Assembly (NCBI RefSeq): GCF_013391105.1
Contig: NZ_CP058335.1
Span: 682,001 to 746,000, forward strand
Reading direction: 5' to 3'
DNA from: Natronomonas salina
GTDB lineage: Archaea > Halobacteriota > Halobacteria > Halobacteriales > Haloarculaceae
Length of the DNA: 64,000 nt
A model generated the notes under the pieces. It worked only from the letters and a program-made list of their open reading frames with translations. It searched no databases and was not told where the DNA came from. Positions 33,231-42,131 of the stretch are shown one piece after another. Made by a program: the position numbers and the translations under genes. The first letter of the stretch is position 1. Every line of letters begins with the position of its first letter.

Positions 33231-34721
33231 ATGGTGCCAGACCTCTCTATCGACGCCGACTGGAACAGTCTCTACATCGACGGCGAGTGGGTCGACTCCG
33301 AGAGCGGCGACGACATCGCTGTCGAGGACCCCTCCACGCGCGAGGAGGTGGCCCGCGTGCCCGCCGGGGTTGAGGCGGACGTCGACGCCGCCTACGAGGC
33401 CGCCGCCGACGCACAGAAGGAGTGGGAGCAGACGCCGCCTATCGAGCGCGAGCAGCTCGCCCAGCAGTTCGCGCAGGTGCTCCAGGACCACGAGGCGGAG
33501 ATCGTCGATCTGCTGGCACACGAGGCCGGGGGGTCGCAGGTCATGGGCGAGACGTCGGTCCGCATCGCCGCCGATCAGGCCGCGCAGGCCGCGACGTTCC
33601 CGCGGCGGATGGGGGGCGACCAGGCCGAGTCCAACGTCCCGGGCAAGGAGAACTTCGTCCAGCGGGAGCCGGAGGGCGTGGTCACGGCGATCTCGCCGTG
33701 GAACTTCCCGCTCAACCTCTCGGGGCGGGCCGTCGCGCCGGCGCTGGCCACAGGCAACGCGGTCGTCCTCAAACCCGCGACGAACACGCCCATCACGGGC
33801 GGACTGCTCTTCGCGAAGCTCTACGAGAAGGCCGGACTCCCCGAGGGCCTGCTCAACGTCGTCACGGGTCACGGTTCCGACATCGGCGACGCGGTCGCCG
33901 GCCACCCCGAGAGCGACGTCGTCACGTTCACCGGCTCGACGCCGGTCGGCCGCGGCGTCGGCGCCACGGCCGGCGAGAACCTCTCGACGATGTCACTGGA
34001 GCTCGGGGGCAACAACGCCCACATCGTCACCGCCGACGCGGACGTCGAAGCGGCCGTCGACTCGGCGGTCTTCGGTTCGTTCGTCCACCAGGGGCAAGTC
34101 TGCATCTCCATCAACCGCCACCTCGTCCACGAGTCCGTCTACGACGAGTACGTCGAGCGGCTCACTGAGCGCGCCGAGTCTCTCCCGGTCGGCAGCGCTC
34201 ACGACGACGAGACGGTCGTCGCCCCCATCATCGACGAGGGGCAGCGCGACGAGATGCTCGGCTACGTCGAGGAGACGGTCGAGGCCGGCGCGACGCTCGA
34301 GACCGGCGGCGAGGCCGTTCCCATGGAGGGCGTCGACGACTCGTTGCTCGTCCCGCCGACGGTGCTCTCGGGGGTGACCAACGACATGCCCGCGGCCGCC
34401 AACGAGCACTTCGGCCCCATCGCGCCCGTCGTCCCGTTCTCGGACGTCGACGAGGCCGTCGAGATGCACGACGACACCGAGTACGGCCTCTCGGGGTCGG
34501 TCCACGCCGGCGACGTCGGCACGGGGATGCAAATCGCCGAGCGGCTGGACACCGGGATGGTCCACGTGAACGACCAGCCGATCAACGACGAGGCCCACGT
34601 CACGTTCAGCGGGACGAAGGCCTCCGGCGTCGGCCGCTTCAACGCCACCGACATCCTCGAGGAACTCACCGAGAAGAAGTGGATCTCCGTCCAGCACGAG
34701 CGGCGGGAGTATCCGTTCTGA
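33231..34721 (+). CDS. Aldehyde dehydrogenase, vanillin/benzaldehyde-type
   Basis: A 496-residue NAD(P)-dependent aldehyde dehydrogenase. Visible motifs are the nucleotide-binding SPWNFPLNLSGRAVAPALA, the catalytic Glu in LELGGNNAHIV, and the nucleophilic Cys in HQGQVCISINRHLVHE. The HQGQVCxxxNR form is typical of the benzaldehyde/vanillin dehydrogenase branch, which suggests, without proving, an aromatic or hydrophobic aldehyde. The start MVPDLSIDADWN was chosen because a CCTTTTG box lies about 30 bases upstream; the upstream extension is non-coding in character. Confidence 0.9.
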   Translation: MVPDLSIDADWNSLYIDGEWVDSESGDDIAVEDPSTREEVARVPAGVEADVDAAYEAAADAQKEWEQTPPIEREQLAQQFAQVLQDHEAEIVDLLAHEAGGSQVMGETSVRIAADQAAQAATFPRRMGGDQAESNVPGKENFVQREPEGVVTAISPWNFPLNLSGRAVAPALATGNAVVLKPATNTPITGGLLFAKLYEKAGLPEGLLNVVTGHGSDIGDAVAGHPESDVVTFTGSTPVGRGVGATAGENLSTMSLELGGNNAHIVTADADVEAAVDSAVFGSFVHQGQVCISINRHLVHESVYDEYVERLTERAESLPVGSAHDDETVVAPIIDEGQRDEMLGYVEETVEAGATLETGGEAVPMEGVDDSLLVPPTVLSGVTNDMPAAANEHFGPIAPVVPFSDVDEAVEMHDDTEYGLSGSVHAGDVGTGMQIAERLDTGMVHVNDQPINDEAHVTFSGTKASGVGRFNATDILEELTEKKWISVQHERREYPF

Positions 34722-34795
34722 GGGGCGGCGGGTGCCCGCCGAACGCACGAGGGCGGACCGACAGCCCCATGCCGCCGGACCGCGCCGCTCGGAGT

Positions 34796-35215
34796 ATGCA
34801 GTACCTGTGGTACGCGCTGCTGGCGCTCGTCGCCTACTCGCTGGTCGCGCCGCTGACGAAACTCGCCACGCGGGATCTGCCCGCCGACACGGTCGCGCTC
34901 GTCACCAACGGCATGCTGGCGCTCACCGCGCTGGCGCTGGTCGTCTCCACCGACAAACCGCTGGGCTCGGCGCTCACCCACGAGCACGCGCCGTACATGT
35001 ACGCCGCGGGCGCCTGTCTCGCCGTCGGCATCCTCGCGTACTACCGCGCGCTGGCCGCCGGCCCGGTCAGCGTCGTCGTCCCCATCTTCGGGCTGTTCCT
35101 CGTCGCCAGTTCGGTCATCGGCATCCTCTTTATCGACGAGGCGCTCACGCTCCGGAAGGGCGCGGGCATCGTGCTGGCCGTCGTCGCCGTCTTCCTGACG
35201 ACGTTCGAGGGGTGA
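34796..35215 (+). CDS. Half-size EamA-family transporter
   Basis: A 139-residue membrane protein containing a single EamA/DMT repeat instead of the usual two. Five hydrophobic helices span almost the whole sequence, with SLVAPLTKLATRDLPADTVA and YYRALAAGPVSVVVPI as the family motifs. Single-repeat members must dimerise, as small multidrug-resistance proteins do. It may export or import small metabolites. The start MQYLWYAL begins directly with TM1. Confidence 0.8.
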   Translation: MQYLWYALLALVAYSLVAPLTKLATRDLPADTVALVTNGMLALTALALVVSTDKPLGSALTHEHAPYMYAAGACLAVGILAYYRALAAGPVSVVVPIFGLFLVASSVIGILFIDEALTLRKGAGIVLAVVAVFLTTFEG

Positions 35216-35246
35216 GTTTACGGGGCGGAGGAGCCTACGAACGACC

Positions 35247-35819
35247 ATGGTCGCACTCGACGCCGAACCCGACGCCCTGCAGCGGGGCGACGAGGCACCG
35301 GACTTCGAACTGGAGGGTACCGACGGCGAGACGCACTCGCTTGACGACTTCGCCGACCGCGAGGCGCTGCTACTGGTGTTCACCTGTAACCACTGCCCGT
35401 ACGCGCAGGCGAAGTTCGACGCGATGAACGCCATCGCCGCAGACTACGACGAGGTCGCCGTCGTCGGCGTCAATCCCAACGACGCCGAGGAGTACCCCGA
35501 AGATTCCGTCGAGAAGATGGTCGAGTACGTCGACCGCGGCGAGATAGACGTCGACGCCTACCTCCGCGACGAGTCCCAAGCCGTCGCCGAGGCCTACGGC
35601 GCCGTCTGCACGCCGGACCCGTTCCTGTTCGAGAACGCCGGTGGGAGCTTCCAGCTGGCCTACCACGGCCGCCTCGACGACGCGCAGGACCCCGACTCCG
35701 AGCCCTCTGGAGAGCCGGGCTTCGAGATGCGCGAGGCCATCGACGCCGTCCTCGCCGGGGAGGAACCGACCGACGAGTTCCGGCCCTCGCGCGGTTGCTC
35801 GATCAAGTGGCGGGAGTAG
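35247..35819 (+). CDS. Thioredoxin-fold protein (AhpC/TSA-like)
   Basis: A 190-residue redox protein. The segment GDEAPDFELEGTDGETHSLD precedes the active-site loop VFTCNHCPYAQAKFDAMN, with a CxxC motif (CNHC) where peroxiredoxins often have a single peroxidatic Cys. VGVNPNDAEEYPEDS and VCTPDPFLFE (cis-Pro region) follow. It is probably a thiol-disulfide oxidoreductase or peroxide reductase in the cytoplasm. TTTACG about 30 bases upstream makes it leaderless. It ends with RPSRGCSIKWRE, as in similar haloarchaeal proteins. Confidence 0.85.
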   Translation: MVALDAEPDALQRGDEAPDFELEGTDGETHSLDDFADREALLLVFTCNHCPYAQAKFDAMNAIAADYDEVAVVGVNPNDAEEYPEDSVEKMVEYVDRGEIDVDAYLRDESQAVAEAYGAVCTPDPFLFENAGGSFQLAYHGRLDDAQDPDSEPSGEPGFEMREAIDAVLAGEEPTDEFRPSRGCSIKWRE

Positions 35820-35933
35820 CGGCGTCCGGGCGGTGTCAGAGGCGAATCGACGGCAGCATTTCTGCTGTGAGCCGGAACCGGTGACCGTCCGCGACGAGCG
35901 GGCTTTTTCCCCCTGGCGGTCGACGCTCCGGGC

Positions 35934-36590
35934 ATGACAGTCCCCGACGACGTGGAGACGTTCGCGGCGACGGTCGGCCCGGAGCGCGACGCCGTCCTCG
36001 AGGAGATGGACGAGCGCGCCGCGGAGACCGGCTTCCCGACGGTCGGGCCGGTGGTCGGCGGCTGGCTCCAGCAGTTCGCCGGCCTCGTCGACGCCGAACG
36101 GGTCTTCGAGTTCGGCTCCGGCTTCGGCTACTCGGCCTACTGGTTCGCCCGCGGCCTCCCGGCCGACGGCGAGGTCGTCCTGACGGAGGTCGACGAGGAC
36201 GAGCTCGACGACGCCCGCGAGTACCTCGAACGCGGCGGCTACGCCGACCGGGCACGGTTCGAACTCGGCGACGCCATCGAGACGGTCGACGACTACGAGG
36301 CGCCCGTCGACGTCGTCCTCATCGACAACGAGAAGGACCGCTACGTGGAGGCCTTCGAGGCGGTCCGCGAGAAGGTGCCCGTCGGCGGCGTCGTCCTGGC
36401 CGACAACATGACCGCCGGCCCCTTCGACTTCGAGGAGATCCACCGGCTGGTCGTCGAGGGCGGCGACAGCGACGACGCGAACGCCACCGGCGTCGCCGAC
36501 TACCTCGCGCGGGTCGGGGGCGACGACGACTTCGTGACGACGCTGCTGGCGCTCGGCGAGGGCGTCGCGGTGAGCCGCCGGGTCAGTTGA
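35934..36590 (+). CDS. O-methyltransferase (SAM-dependent, COMT-like)
   Basis: A 218-residue class I methyltransferase related to caffeoyl-CoA/catechol O-methyltransferases. Motif I is VFEFGSGFGYSAYWFARGL (about residues 59-77), the acidic ribose-binding strand is VVLTEVDEDELD, and DVVLIDNEKDRY supplies the metal/substrate Asp. VVLADNMTAGPF is the conserved post-II motif. The acceptor is unknown. CTTTTT about 30 bases upstream marks the promoter. It converges on and overlaps the next gene by eight bases. Confidence 0.87.
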   Translation: MTVPDDVETFAATVGPERDAVLEEMDERAAETGFPTVGPVVGGWLQQFAGLVDAERVFEFGSGFGYSAYWFARGLPADGEVVLTEVDEDELDDAREYLERGGYADRARFELGDAIETVDDYEAPVDVVLIDNEKDRYVEAFEAVREKVPVGGVVLADNMTAGPFDFEEIHRLVVEGGDSDDANATGVADYLARVGGDDDFVTTLLALGEGVAVSRRVS

Positions 36591-37371
36591 CGGACCGAAT
36601 TAGGTCGAGCGACTCCTGTCGGTACGCATCCGGCGTCAACCCGAGGTCGATGTCGAGGGTGAGGTCGACGGCCTCCGTCACCTGTCGTTCCACGCGCTTC
36701 TCGTAGTTCTCCGCGGGGTTGACCGCACCCGCCACGAACGTCGCGCTCGCGTCGCGGTCGTACCACACCGCGAGCAGCCCCTCGACGCCGACGGGTTCGC
36801 CCGCCACGCTGACGACCGAGTCGCCGGCGTCGAACTCGAAGCCGTCGTACGGGTAGACCGCGTCGTACAGCAGCAGGTCCGTCGTGGGACCGTCGGCGAC
36901 GTCGATGCGGCGCGACTCCCGCCGCTCGATGTCGTCCAGTCCGGCCTCCTCGAGGCGTTGCTGGAAGCGGTCGCGGGCGTTCGACTCGGTGCGGTCGACG
37001 ACGACGCTGCGCCCGACGCCGAAGGGGAGTCGGTCGACGGCGGGGGAGTACTCGATGCGGGTCGCGAAGAACATCCGCAGGTCCTCGAAGCCGGTGCCCA
37101 TGGTCCGCTGCCGGAGCGTCTCCGAGAGCCCCTCGTCGCGGTAGACGATCGTGGTCCCCCTCGACGTGACGCCCATCCTGGACTCGGTGAAGGTACCGCT
37201 CCGCTCGCGGTCGACGACCCAGCCGCCGTCGGCCTCGCCGACCGGAACCGACGGCGTCTTCGGGCCGTCGCCGGAGCGGACGTCGACGTCGGCGTCGGTC
37301 CCGCCGACCTGACCCGCGAGGGCGGCGCCGCCGACCGCTGCCGTACCACCCAGGAACTGTCGTCGTTGCAT
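36583..37371 (-). CDS. Tat-exported haloarchaeal protein, DUF6517-like
   Basis: A 262-residue protein with a twin-arginine signal, MQRRQFLGGTAAVGGAALAG, predicting Sec-independent export of the folded protein. The usual lipobox Cys is missing (ALAGQ), so it is either cleaved and released or left anchored. The mature part is beta-rich, with motifs GTTIVYRDEGLSETLRQRTM and VSVAGEPVGVEGLLAVWYD seen in the haloarchaeal DUF6517 family. The family assignment is from memory and moderately sure. The function is unknown. Confidence 0.7.
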   Translation of the reverse strand: MQRRQFLGGTAAVGGAALAGQVGGTDADVDVRSGDGPKTPSVPVGEADGGWVVDRERSGTFTESRMGVTSRGTTIVYRDEGLSETLRQRTMGTGFEDLRMFFATRIEYSPAVDRLPFGVGRSVVVDRTESNARDRFQQRLEEAGLDDIERRESRRIDVADGPTTDLLLYDAVYPYDGFEFDAGDSVVSVAGEPVGVEGLLAVWYDRDASATFVAGAVNPAENYEKRVERQVTEAVDLTLDIDLGLTPDAYRQESLDLIRSVN

Positions 37372-37498
37372 GGGACAGAATCGCCGGTGGGCGGCGATAT
37401 ATCTGTTTACCAGGTGTCAATAATCCGGGCGCTGCGTCGGCTGAATCGGTCCCGTGGTGGCAAAGCCCAAGTCAACACCATCCGTAGGGGTTTGTGAT

Positions 37499-39148
37499 AT
37501 GCCCGGAGGGACCGACCAGACGCTTCGACCGTTCCTGTGGCGAGCCGCCAACCTCTATCCCGACACGGAGATCGTCTCCCGGACCCACGAGGGGATAGAC
37601 CGGTACACGTACCGCGAGTACGAAGAGCGGACGGCCCAGCTGGCGAACGCGCTCGACGAGTACGGGATCGAGGATGGGGACCGGGTGGCCACCTTCTGCT
37701 GGAACCACCACCGGCACTTCGAGACGTACTTCGCCGTCCCGACCATCGGCGCCCAGCTGCACACCATCAACCCGCTGCTGCCCGACGAGCACATCCAGTA
37801 CATCGTCGACAACGCCGACGACGAGCTGATCTTCGTCGACGAGTCGCTGGCCCCGAAGCTCGCCGGCGCCGCCCAGGACGCCCCCGAGTTCGAGGACGTC
37901 GACTTCGTGGTGATGTCCTCGACGGAGACCGACGCCCTCGACGCGACGCCGTACGAGGCGTTCATCGACGGCCACGACACCGACTACGACTGGCCCGACC
38001 TCGACGAGGACCAGCCCGCCGGGATGTGCTACACCTCGGGGACGACGGGGAACCCGAAGGGCGTCGAGTACACCCACAAGATGCTCTGGACCCACACGAT
38101 GGCCACGCTGACGCCGCAGGGCATCCCGATGGCCGACGACGACGTCGTCATGCCGGTCGTCCCGATGTTCCACGTCAACGCCTGGGGGATGCCCTTCACC
38201 GCCACCGCCGGTGGGTCCAAGCACGTCTACCCCGGCCCGTCGCCGGAGCCGGAGGACATCGCCCACCTCATCGAGGAGGAGGGCGTCACCATCACCGCCG
38301 GCGTCCCGACCGTGTGGCTCGGCCTGATGGACTACGCCGAGGAGAACGACCTCGACCTCTCGCAGCTCGACACCGTCATCGTCGGCGGCTCCGCCGCACC
38401 GGAGTCGATGATCCGCTGGTTCGACGACCGCGACGTCGAACTGCTCCACGCCTGGGGGATGACCGAGATGTCGCCCATCGGCTCGGTCTCCCAGCTGAAG
38501 GGGAGCCTCCAGGACGCCGACTACGAGACCCAGCTCGAGCACCGCGCCAAGCAGGGGCTGCTCATCCCCGGCCTCGAGATGAAGGTCATCGACGAGGACG
38601 GCGAGGAGATCGCCTGGGACGGCGACGAGTTCGGCGAACTCTGGGTTCGCGGCCCCTGGGTCACCCAGGAGTACTTCAAGCGCCCCGAGGCCAACGAGGA
38701 GGACTTCGAGGACGGCTGGCTGAAGACCGGCGACGTCGTCACTATCGACGAGGAGGGGTACATCAAGATCGTCGACCGCGCGAAGGACGTCATCAAGTCG
38801 GGCGGCGAGTGGATCTCCTCCGTCGAACTCGAGAACGCCATCATGGCCCACGCGGACGTCACCGAGGCCGCCGTCGTGGGCGTCCCCCACGAGCGCTGGC
38901 AGGAGCGACCCGTCGCGTTCGTCGTGCCGACGGAGCGCGCCGACACCGACACGCTCGACGACGAGATCCTCGACCTGCTCCGCGAGGACTACCCCAAGTG
39001 GTGGCTCCCGGACAACATCGAGTTCATCGACGAGATCCCCAAGACCGCCACCGGGAAGTTCTCGAAGAAGGACATCCGCGAGCAGTACACCGACGAGTCG
39101 CTCCTCGAGGGGCAGGTTCCGGAGGAAGCGGCGCCGGACGACGACTAG
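37499..39148 (+). CDS. Acyl-CoA synthetase (AMP-forming, fatty-acid type)
   Basis: A 549-residue adenylating ligase that turns a carboxylic acid into its CoA thioester. The ATP loop [17 protein letters not shown], the A5 motif [33 protein letters not shown] (hinge) and the C-terminal catalytic Lys in [11 protein letters not shown] are all present. The overall pattern fits medium- to long-chain fatty-acid-CoA ligases. An acyl-CoA dehydrogenase follows 290 bases downstream. The start [12 protein letters not shown] is the usual one for this group. Confidence 0.92.
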   Translation: MPGGTDQTLRPFLWRAANLYPDTEIVSRTHEGIDRYTYREYEERTAQLANALDEYGIEDGDRVATFCWNHHRHFETYFAVPTIGAQLHTINPLLPDEHIQYIVDNADDELIFVDESLAPKLAGAAQDAPEFEDVDFVVMSSTETDALDATPYEAFIDGHDTDYDWPDLDEDQPAGMCYTSGTTGNPKGVEYTHKMLWTHTMATLTPQGIPMADDDVVMPVVPMFHVNAWGMPFTATAGGSKHVYPGPSPEPEDIAHLIEEEGVTITAGVPTVWLGLMDYAEENDLDLSQLDTVIVGGSAAPESMIRWFDDRDVELLHAWGMTEMSPIGSVSQLKGSLQDADYETQLEHRAKQGLLIPGLEMKVIDEDGEEIAWDGDEFGELWVRGPWVTQEYFKRPEANEEDFEDGWLKTGDVVTIDEEGYIKIVDRAKDVIKSGGEWISSVELENAIMAHADVTEAAVVGVPHERWQERPVAFVVPTERADTDTLDDEILDLLREDYPKWWLPDNIEFIDEIPKTATGKFSKKDIREQYTDESLLEGQVPEEAAPDDD

Positions 39149-39152
39149 CCAC

Positions 39153-39208
39153 TTTTTGCACGCGAACGCGGGTCGCGCCGAAGGCGCGACACCGGTTCGC
39201 GGCAAAAA
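39153..39208. repeat. Large imperfect palindrome flanked by T5/A5
   Basis: The left arm (39153-39179) starts TTTTTGCACGCGAAC and ends GTCGCGCC; the right arm (39183-39208) is nearly its reverse complement, ending GTTCGCGGCAAAAA. The apex is GAA. Seven, seven and eight bases pair perfectly, interrupted by one bulged A and a four-base mismatch. It begins four bases after the acyl-CoA synthetase stop, so it may be a terminator or processing hairpin; the T5 immediately after the gene could also act as an archaeal terminator. Confidence 0.6.
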
Positions 39209-39386
39209 CGTGGGGTAAATATGCGCGCGTGCTCCTTCCGCTCGCTGCGCTCGCTCCAGTCCGCGCGCGCTACGGCGACTCGGCGCTCCGCGCCTCGTCG
39301 CCGGGAACCGCTCGCTCACGCCGTTCGCTCGCGGATGCTCTGTCGACCGTCGGTCCAGGCTTCCTCACGGGCCCCAACCAATCGAC

Positions 39387-39412
39387 ACCTTGCCCGCAAG
39401 GTGGGTTATTTC
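39387..39412 (+). promoter_or_regulatory. Perfect 16-bp palindrome abutting a TATA box
   Basis: ACCTTGCCCGCAAGGT (39387-39402) is a perfect 7+7 inverted repeat with CC spacer. TTATTT at 39407-39412 follows at TATA distance from the acyl-CoA dehydrogenase ATG (39439). A regulator bound here would overlap the BRE/TFB site. The TetR gene 2 kb downstream is the nearest candidate binder, an inference. Confidence 0.6.
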
Positions 39413-39438
39413 TTGTTGGACGCACAACCGGTGAGACA

Positions 39439-40593
39439 ATGGAGGTCCTCGATTCGACGCCGGTCCCGGAGCACGCTCAGGACGTCAAGCAGGAAGCTCG
39501 GGAGTTCGCCGAAGAGCACATCGAGCCGAACGCAGCGGAGTACTACGAGACCGGGGAGTACCCCTGGGAGATCCTCGAGGCCGGGATGGACGCCGGACTC
39601 GTCGCCCAGGAGATCGGCGAGGAGTACGGCGGCCGCGGGTTCAGCGTCCAGGAGATGCTCGGACTCGCCGAGGAGTTCTACCGGGCCGACGCGGGCATCG
39701 CGCTGACGATGCAGCTCGCCAGCTTCGGCGCCTCGATCACCGAGGAGTTCGGCTCCGAGGAGCAGAAGGAGGAGTACCTCCGACCCGTCGCCGAGAACGA
39801 GCAGATCACCGGCCTGGCCGTCTCGGAGCCCGACACCGGGTCCGACCTCGCCGGGATGCAGACCCGCGCCGAGAAGGACGGCGACGAGTACGTCATCGAC
39901 GGCGAGAAGTACTGGATCGGCAACGGCGTCGAGGCCGACTGGGTGACGGTGTACGCCCGCACCGGCGACGACGAGGACAACCGCTACGGAAACTTCTCGC
40001 TGTTCATCGTCCCGACCGACGCCGACGGCTACGACGCCGAGCACATCCCCGAGAAGATGGGCTTCCGCGCGTCCAAGCAGGCCCACATCGAGTTCGACGG
40101 CGTCCGCATCCCCGAGGAGAACGTCATCGGCAGCGAGGGGACGGGCTTCTACATGCTCGCGGAGTTCTTCAACCACGGCCGCGTCGTCGTCGGCGGCCAC
40201 GGTCTCGGGCTCGCCGCCGCCGCCATCGAGGAGACCGCCGACTTCGTCCACGACCGCGAGGCGTTCGGCCGGACCATCGACGGCTTCCAGAAGGTCCAGC
40301 ACATCCTCGCCGACATGATGACGGAGTTCCAGGCCGCCCGGATGCTCAACTGGACGGCCGCCGAGAAGGTCGAGGCCCACGACAACGCCGGCTGGTGGGC
40401 CGCGATGGCGAAGGTGAAGTCCACCGAGACGGCGAACTTCTGTGCCGAGCGCGGGATGCAGCTCCACGGCGGCCGGTCGGTCCTCACCGAGAACCGCATC
40501 TCCCGGGTCTACCGGGACGTCCGCATCCCCGTCATCTACGAGGGCGCCAACGAGATCCAGCGCAACCTCATCTACGGCCAGGGCCCCTGGTGA
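39439..40593 (+). CDS. Acyl-CoA dehydrogenase
   Basis: A 384-residue FAD enzyme that introduces the 2,3-double bond into acyl-CoA. The sequence ITGLAVSEPDTGSDLAGMQT is the first family signature, WIGNGVEADWV lies in the beta-domain, and YEGANEIQRNLIYGQGPW at the C-terminus holds the catalytic-base region. Electrons would pass to ETF. A palindromic operator and TATA box lie directly upstream. The synthetase-dehydrogenase order suggests fatty-acid beta-oxidation. Confidence 0.92.
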   Translation: MEVLDSTPVPEHAQDVKQEAREFAEEHIEPNAAEYYETGEYPWEILEAGMDAGLVAQEIGEEYGGRGFSVQEMLGLAEEFYRADAGIALTMQLASFGASITEEFGSEEQKEEYLRPVAENEQITGLAVSEPDTGSDLAGMQTRAEKDGDEYVIDGEKYWIGNGVEADWVTVYARTGDDEDNRYGNFSLFIVPTDADGYDAEHIPEKMGFRASKQAHIEFDGVRIPEENVIGSEGTGFYMLAEFFNHGRVVVGGHGLGLAAAAIEETADFVHDREAFGRTIDGFQKVQHILADMMTEFQAARMLNWTAAEKVEAHDNAGWWAAMAKVKSTETANFCAERGMQLHGGRSVLTENRISRVYRDVRIPVIYEGANEIQRNLIYGQGPW

Positions 40594-40635
40594 GGGCGGG
40601 CAACGTATTTCCACCCCGCCCCCGATGCGGCTGCC

Positions 40636-41493
40636 ATGGAACTGCACGTCCTCGACCGCGGCCGCATCCACGCCGACCTGAACTTCGCGCTCGACGGCGA
40701 GGTCGCCGCCGTCCACAGTAACAGGGACCCCGACCTCGAGTACGCCGAGTTCGCCGTCTGGAACCTCCTCATCGACCACCCAGAGGCGACGGTCCTCTGG
40801 GACACCGGCTCCCACCCCGACGCCGCCGACGGCCACTGGCCCGCGCCGCTGTACGAGGCGTTCGCCCACCCCGACGCCGAGGAACGCGACCTCGAGACCG
40901 CCCTCGGCGACGTCGGCTACGGCGTCGAGGACGTCGACCTCGTCGTCCAGTCGCACCTCCACCTCGACCACGCCGGCGGCCTCTACCACTTCGACGGCAC
41001 CGACGTGCCGGTCGTCGTCCACCGGCGGGAACTCGAGCACGCCTACCTCTCGGCGAAGTCGACGGCCGGCGACGACGCCTACGTCGCCGCGGACTTCGAC
41101 CACGACCTGAACTGGCGGGTGATCGAGCAGGACCGCCACCACCTGCTGGACGGCGTCGAGTTGCTCCACCTCCCCGGTCACACGCCCGGCCTGCTGGGTG
41201 CGCTGGTCGAGCGCGAGGGTCGGAGCGAAGCGAGACCCTCGGAAAGCCGAGCGGAGAGGGACGACCCGCGAGGGACGCGCGACGATGCCGAGAACGTCCT
41301 CGTCGCCGGCGACGTCGCGTTCCTGAAGGAGAACTACGAGGACGGCCGGTCGATGGGCGCGAGCCTGCTGTACGACTCGCGGGCCAACGAGGCCAGCATC
41401 GACTTCCTGCAGGACCTCGAGCGCCGCTACGACGCCCGCGTCGTCTACGGCCACGACCTCGAGCAGTTCGAGCGCATCCGCGACGGACTGTAG
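40636..41493 (+). CDS. MBL-fold hydrolase, N-acyl homoserine lactonase family
   Basis: A 285-residue metallo-hydrolase. The metal motif QSHLHLDHAGG, VVVHRRELEHA, LLHLPGHTPG, VLVAGDVAFL and VYGHDLEQ occur in the order of AHL lactonase/AiiA-like proteins. Residues about 191-217 (REGRSEARPSESRAERDD and on) are an Arg/Glu-rich insert between two core elements, encoded by hairpin-forming DNA, and are absent from normal family members. Family members often hydrolyse lactones or thioesters unrelated to quorum sensing. The substrate is unknown. A GTATTTCC box about 27 bases upstream predicts a leaderless mRNA. Confidence 0.85.
   Translation: MELHVLDRGRIHADLNFALDGEVAAVHSNRDPDLEYAEFAVWNLLIDHPEATVLWDTGSHPDAADGHWPAPLYEAFAHPDAEERDLETALGDVGYGVEDVDLVVQSHLHLDHAGGLYHFDGTDVPVVVHRRELEHAYLSAKSTAGDDAYVAADFDHDLNWRVIEQDRHHLLDGVELLHLPGHTPGLLGALVEREGRSEARPSESRAERDDPRGTRDDAENVLVAGDVAFLKENYEDGRSMGASLLYDSRANEASIDFLQDLERRYDARVVYGHDLEQFERIRDGL
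41215..41240. repeat. Hairpin-forming insert inside the lactonase-like gene
   Basis: GAGGGTC (41215-41221) and GACCCTC (41234-41240) are a perfect inverted repeat around GGAGCGAAGCGA. The loop contains the GAGCGAAGCGAG motif that also occurs as CTCGCTTCGCTCG in the gatC upstream region. The insert keeps the reading frame. Confidence 0.55.
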
Positions 41494-41520
41494 CGCCCGG
41501 CAGCGGGCGACGGAATCCGT

Positions 41521-42129
41521 TCAGTCGTCGGCCAGGAGGACCGCCTGGAGGTACGCGTCGAGTTCGTCGCGGACCGCCGAGCCGGACGTCGGTTCGCTCG
41601 TCACCTGCTGGAGCATCGACCCGTTGAACGTGACCAGGAGGAACGCCGCGACCGCCTCGGCGTCGACCGGTCGGAAGTGGCCCGCCGCGACGCCGCGGTC
41701 GATGATGGCCTCGAGGCTGTCGACGACGAAGCGGTCGTGCCGGGTGAAGTGGGCCCGGTAGTCCTCGTCGTGGGTCGCCTGGGCCCGCAGCTGGACCATC
41801 GCCCGGGTGAACTCGCGGCGGTCCTCCGGCAGCGGCGTCGCCAGCACGTAGTCGAGGATGGCCTCGAGGTGCTCGCGGGGGCCCGCCGCGTCCGGGAACG
41901 GCATCGCCGTCCGGAACCGGTCGAGCATGAACGAGAGGAAATCGAGCAGGAGGTCGTCCTTCCCGTCGTAGTGGTGGTAGATGAGCGACTTGCTCTTCGG
42001 GAACTCCTCGCCGATTCGCTGGACGGTGAGGTCGGCGTACCCGTGGGTGCAGAGCGCGAGGTAGGTCGCCCGCATGATCTCCTCGCGGGTCCCCTCGGGC
42101 GACTCCAGGAACGACTCGACGGCGCGCAT
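41521..42129 (-). CDS. TetR/AcrR family transcriptional regulator
   Basis: A 202-residue repressor-type protein. The N-terminal HTH reads REEIMRATYLALCTHGYADL then VQRIGEEFPKSKSLIYHHYD, the standard TetR recognition helix ending in YxHF-like YHHY, followed by GKDDLLLDFL. The C-terminal ligand domain is all helical. It converges on the lactonase-like gene and lies near the acyl-CoA genes, so it may respond to an acyl-CoA or fatty acid. The leaderless promoter with an inverted repeat (42132-42160) suggests autoregulation. Confidence 0.9.
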   Translation of the reverse strand: MRAVESFLESPEGTREEIMRATYLALCTHGYADLTVQRIGEEFPKSKSLIYHHYDGKDDLLLDFLSFMLDRFRTAMPFPDAAGPREHLEAILDYVLATPLPEDRREFTRAMVQLRAQATHDEDYRAHFTRHDRFVVDSLEAIIDRGVAAGHFRPVDAEAVAAFLLVTFNGSMLQQVTSEPTSGSAVRDELDAYLQAVLLADD

Positions 42130-42131
42130 TG

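Noticed and set aside
37472-39319. 615-codon minus-strand frame opposite the acyl-CoA synthetase
   Set aside because: Antisense shadow caused by high GC: Leu/Val/Asp-rich without family motifs.
37537-40593. 1018-codon frame spanning the acyl-CoA synthetase and joining the acyl-CoA dehydrogenase
   Set aside because: Only the last 384 residues are real protein; the front part is Arg/Gly-rich shadow sequence of the synthetase and the spacer.
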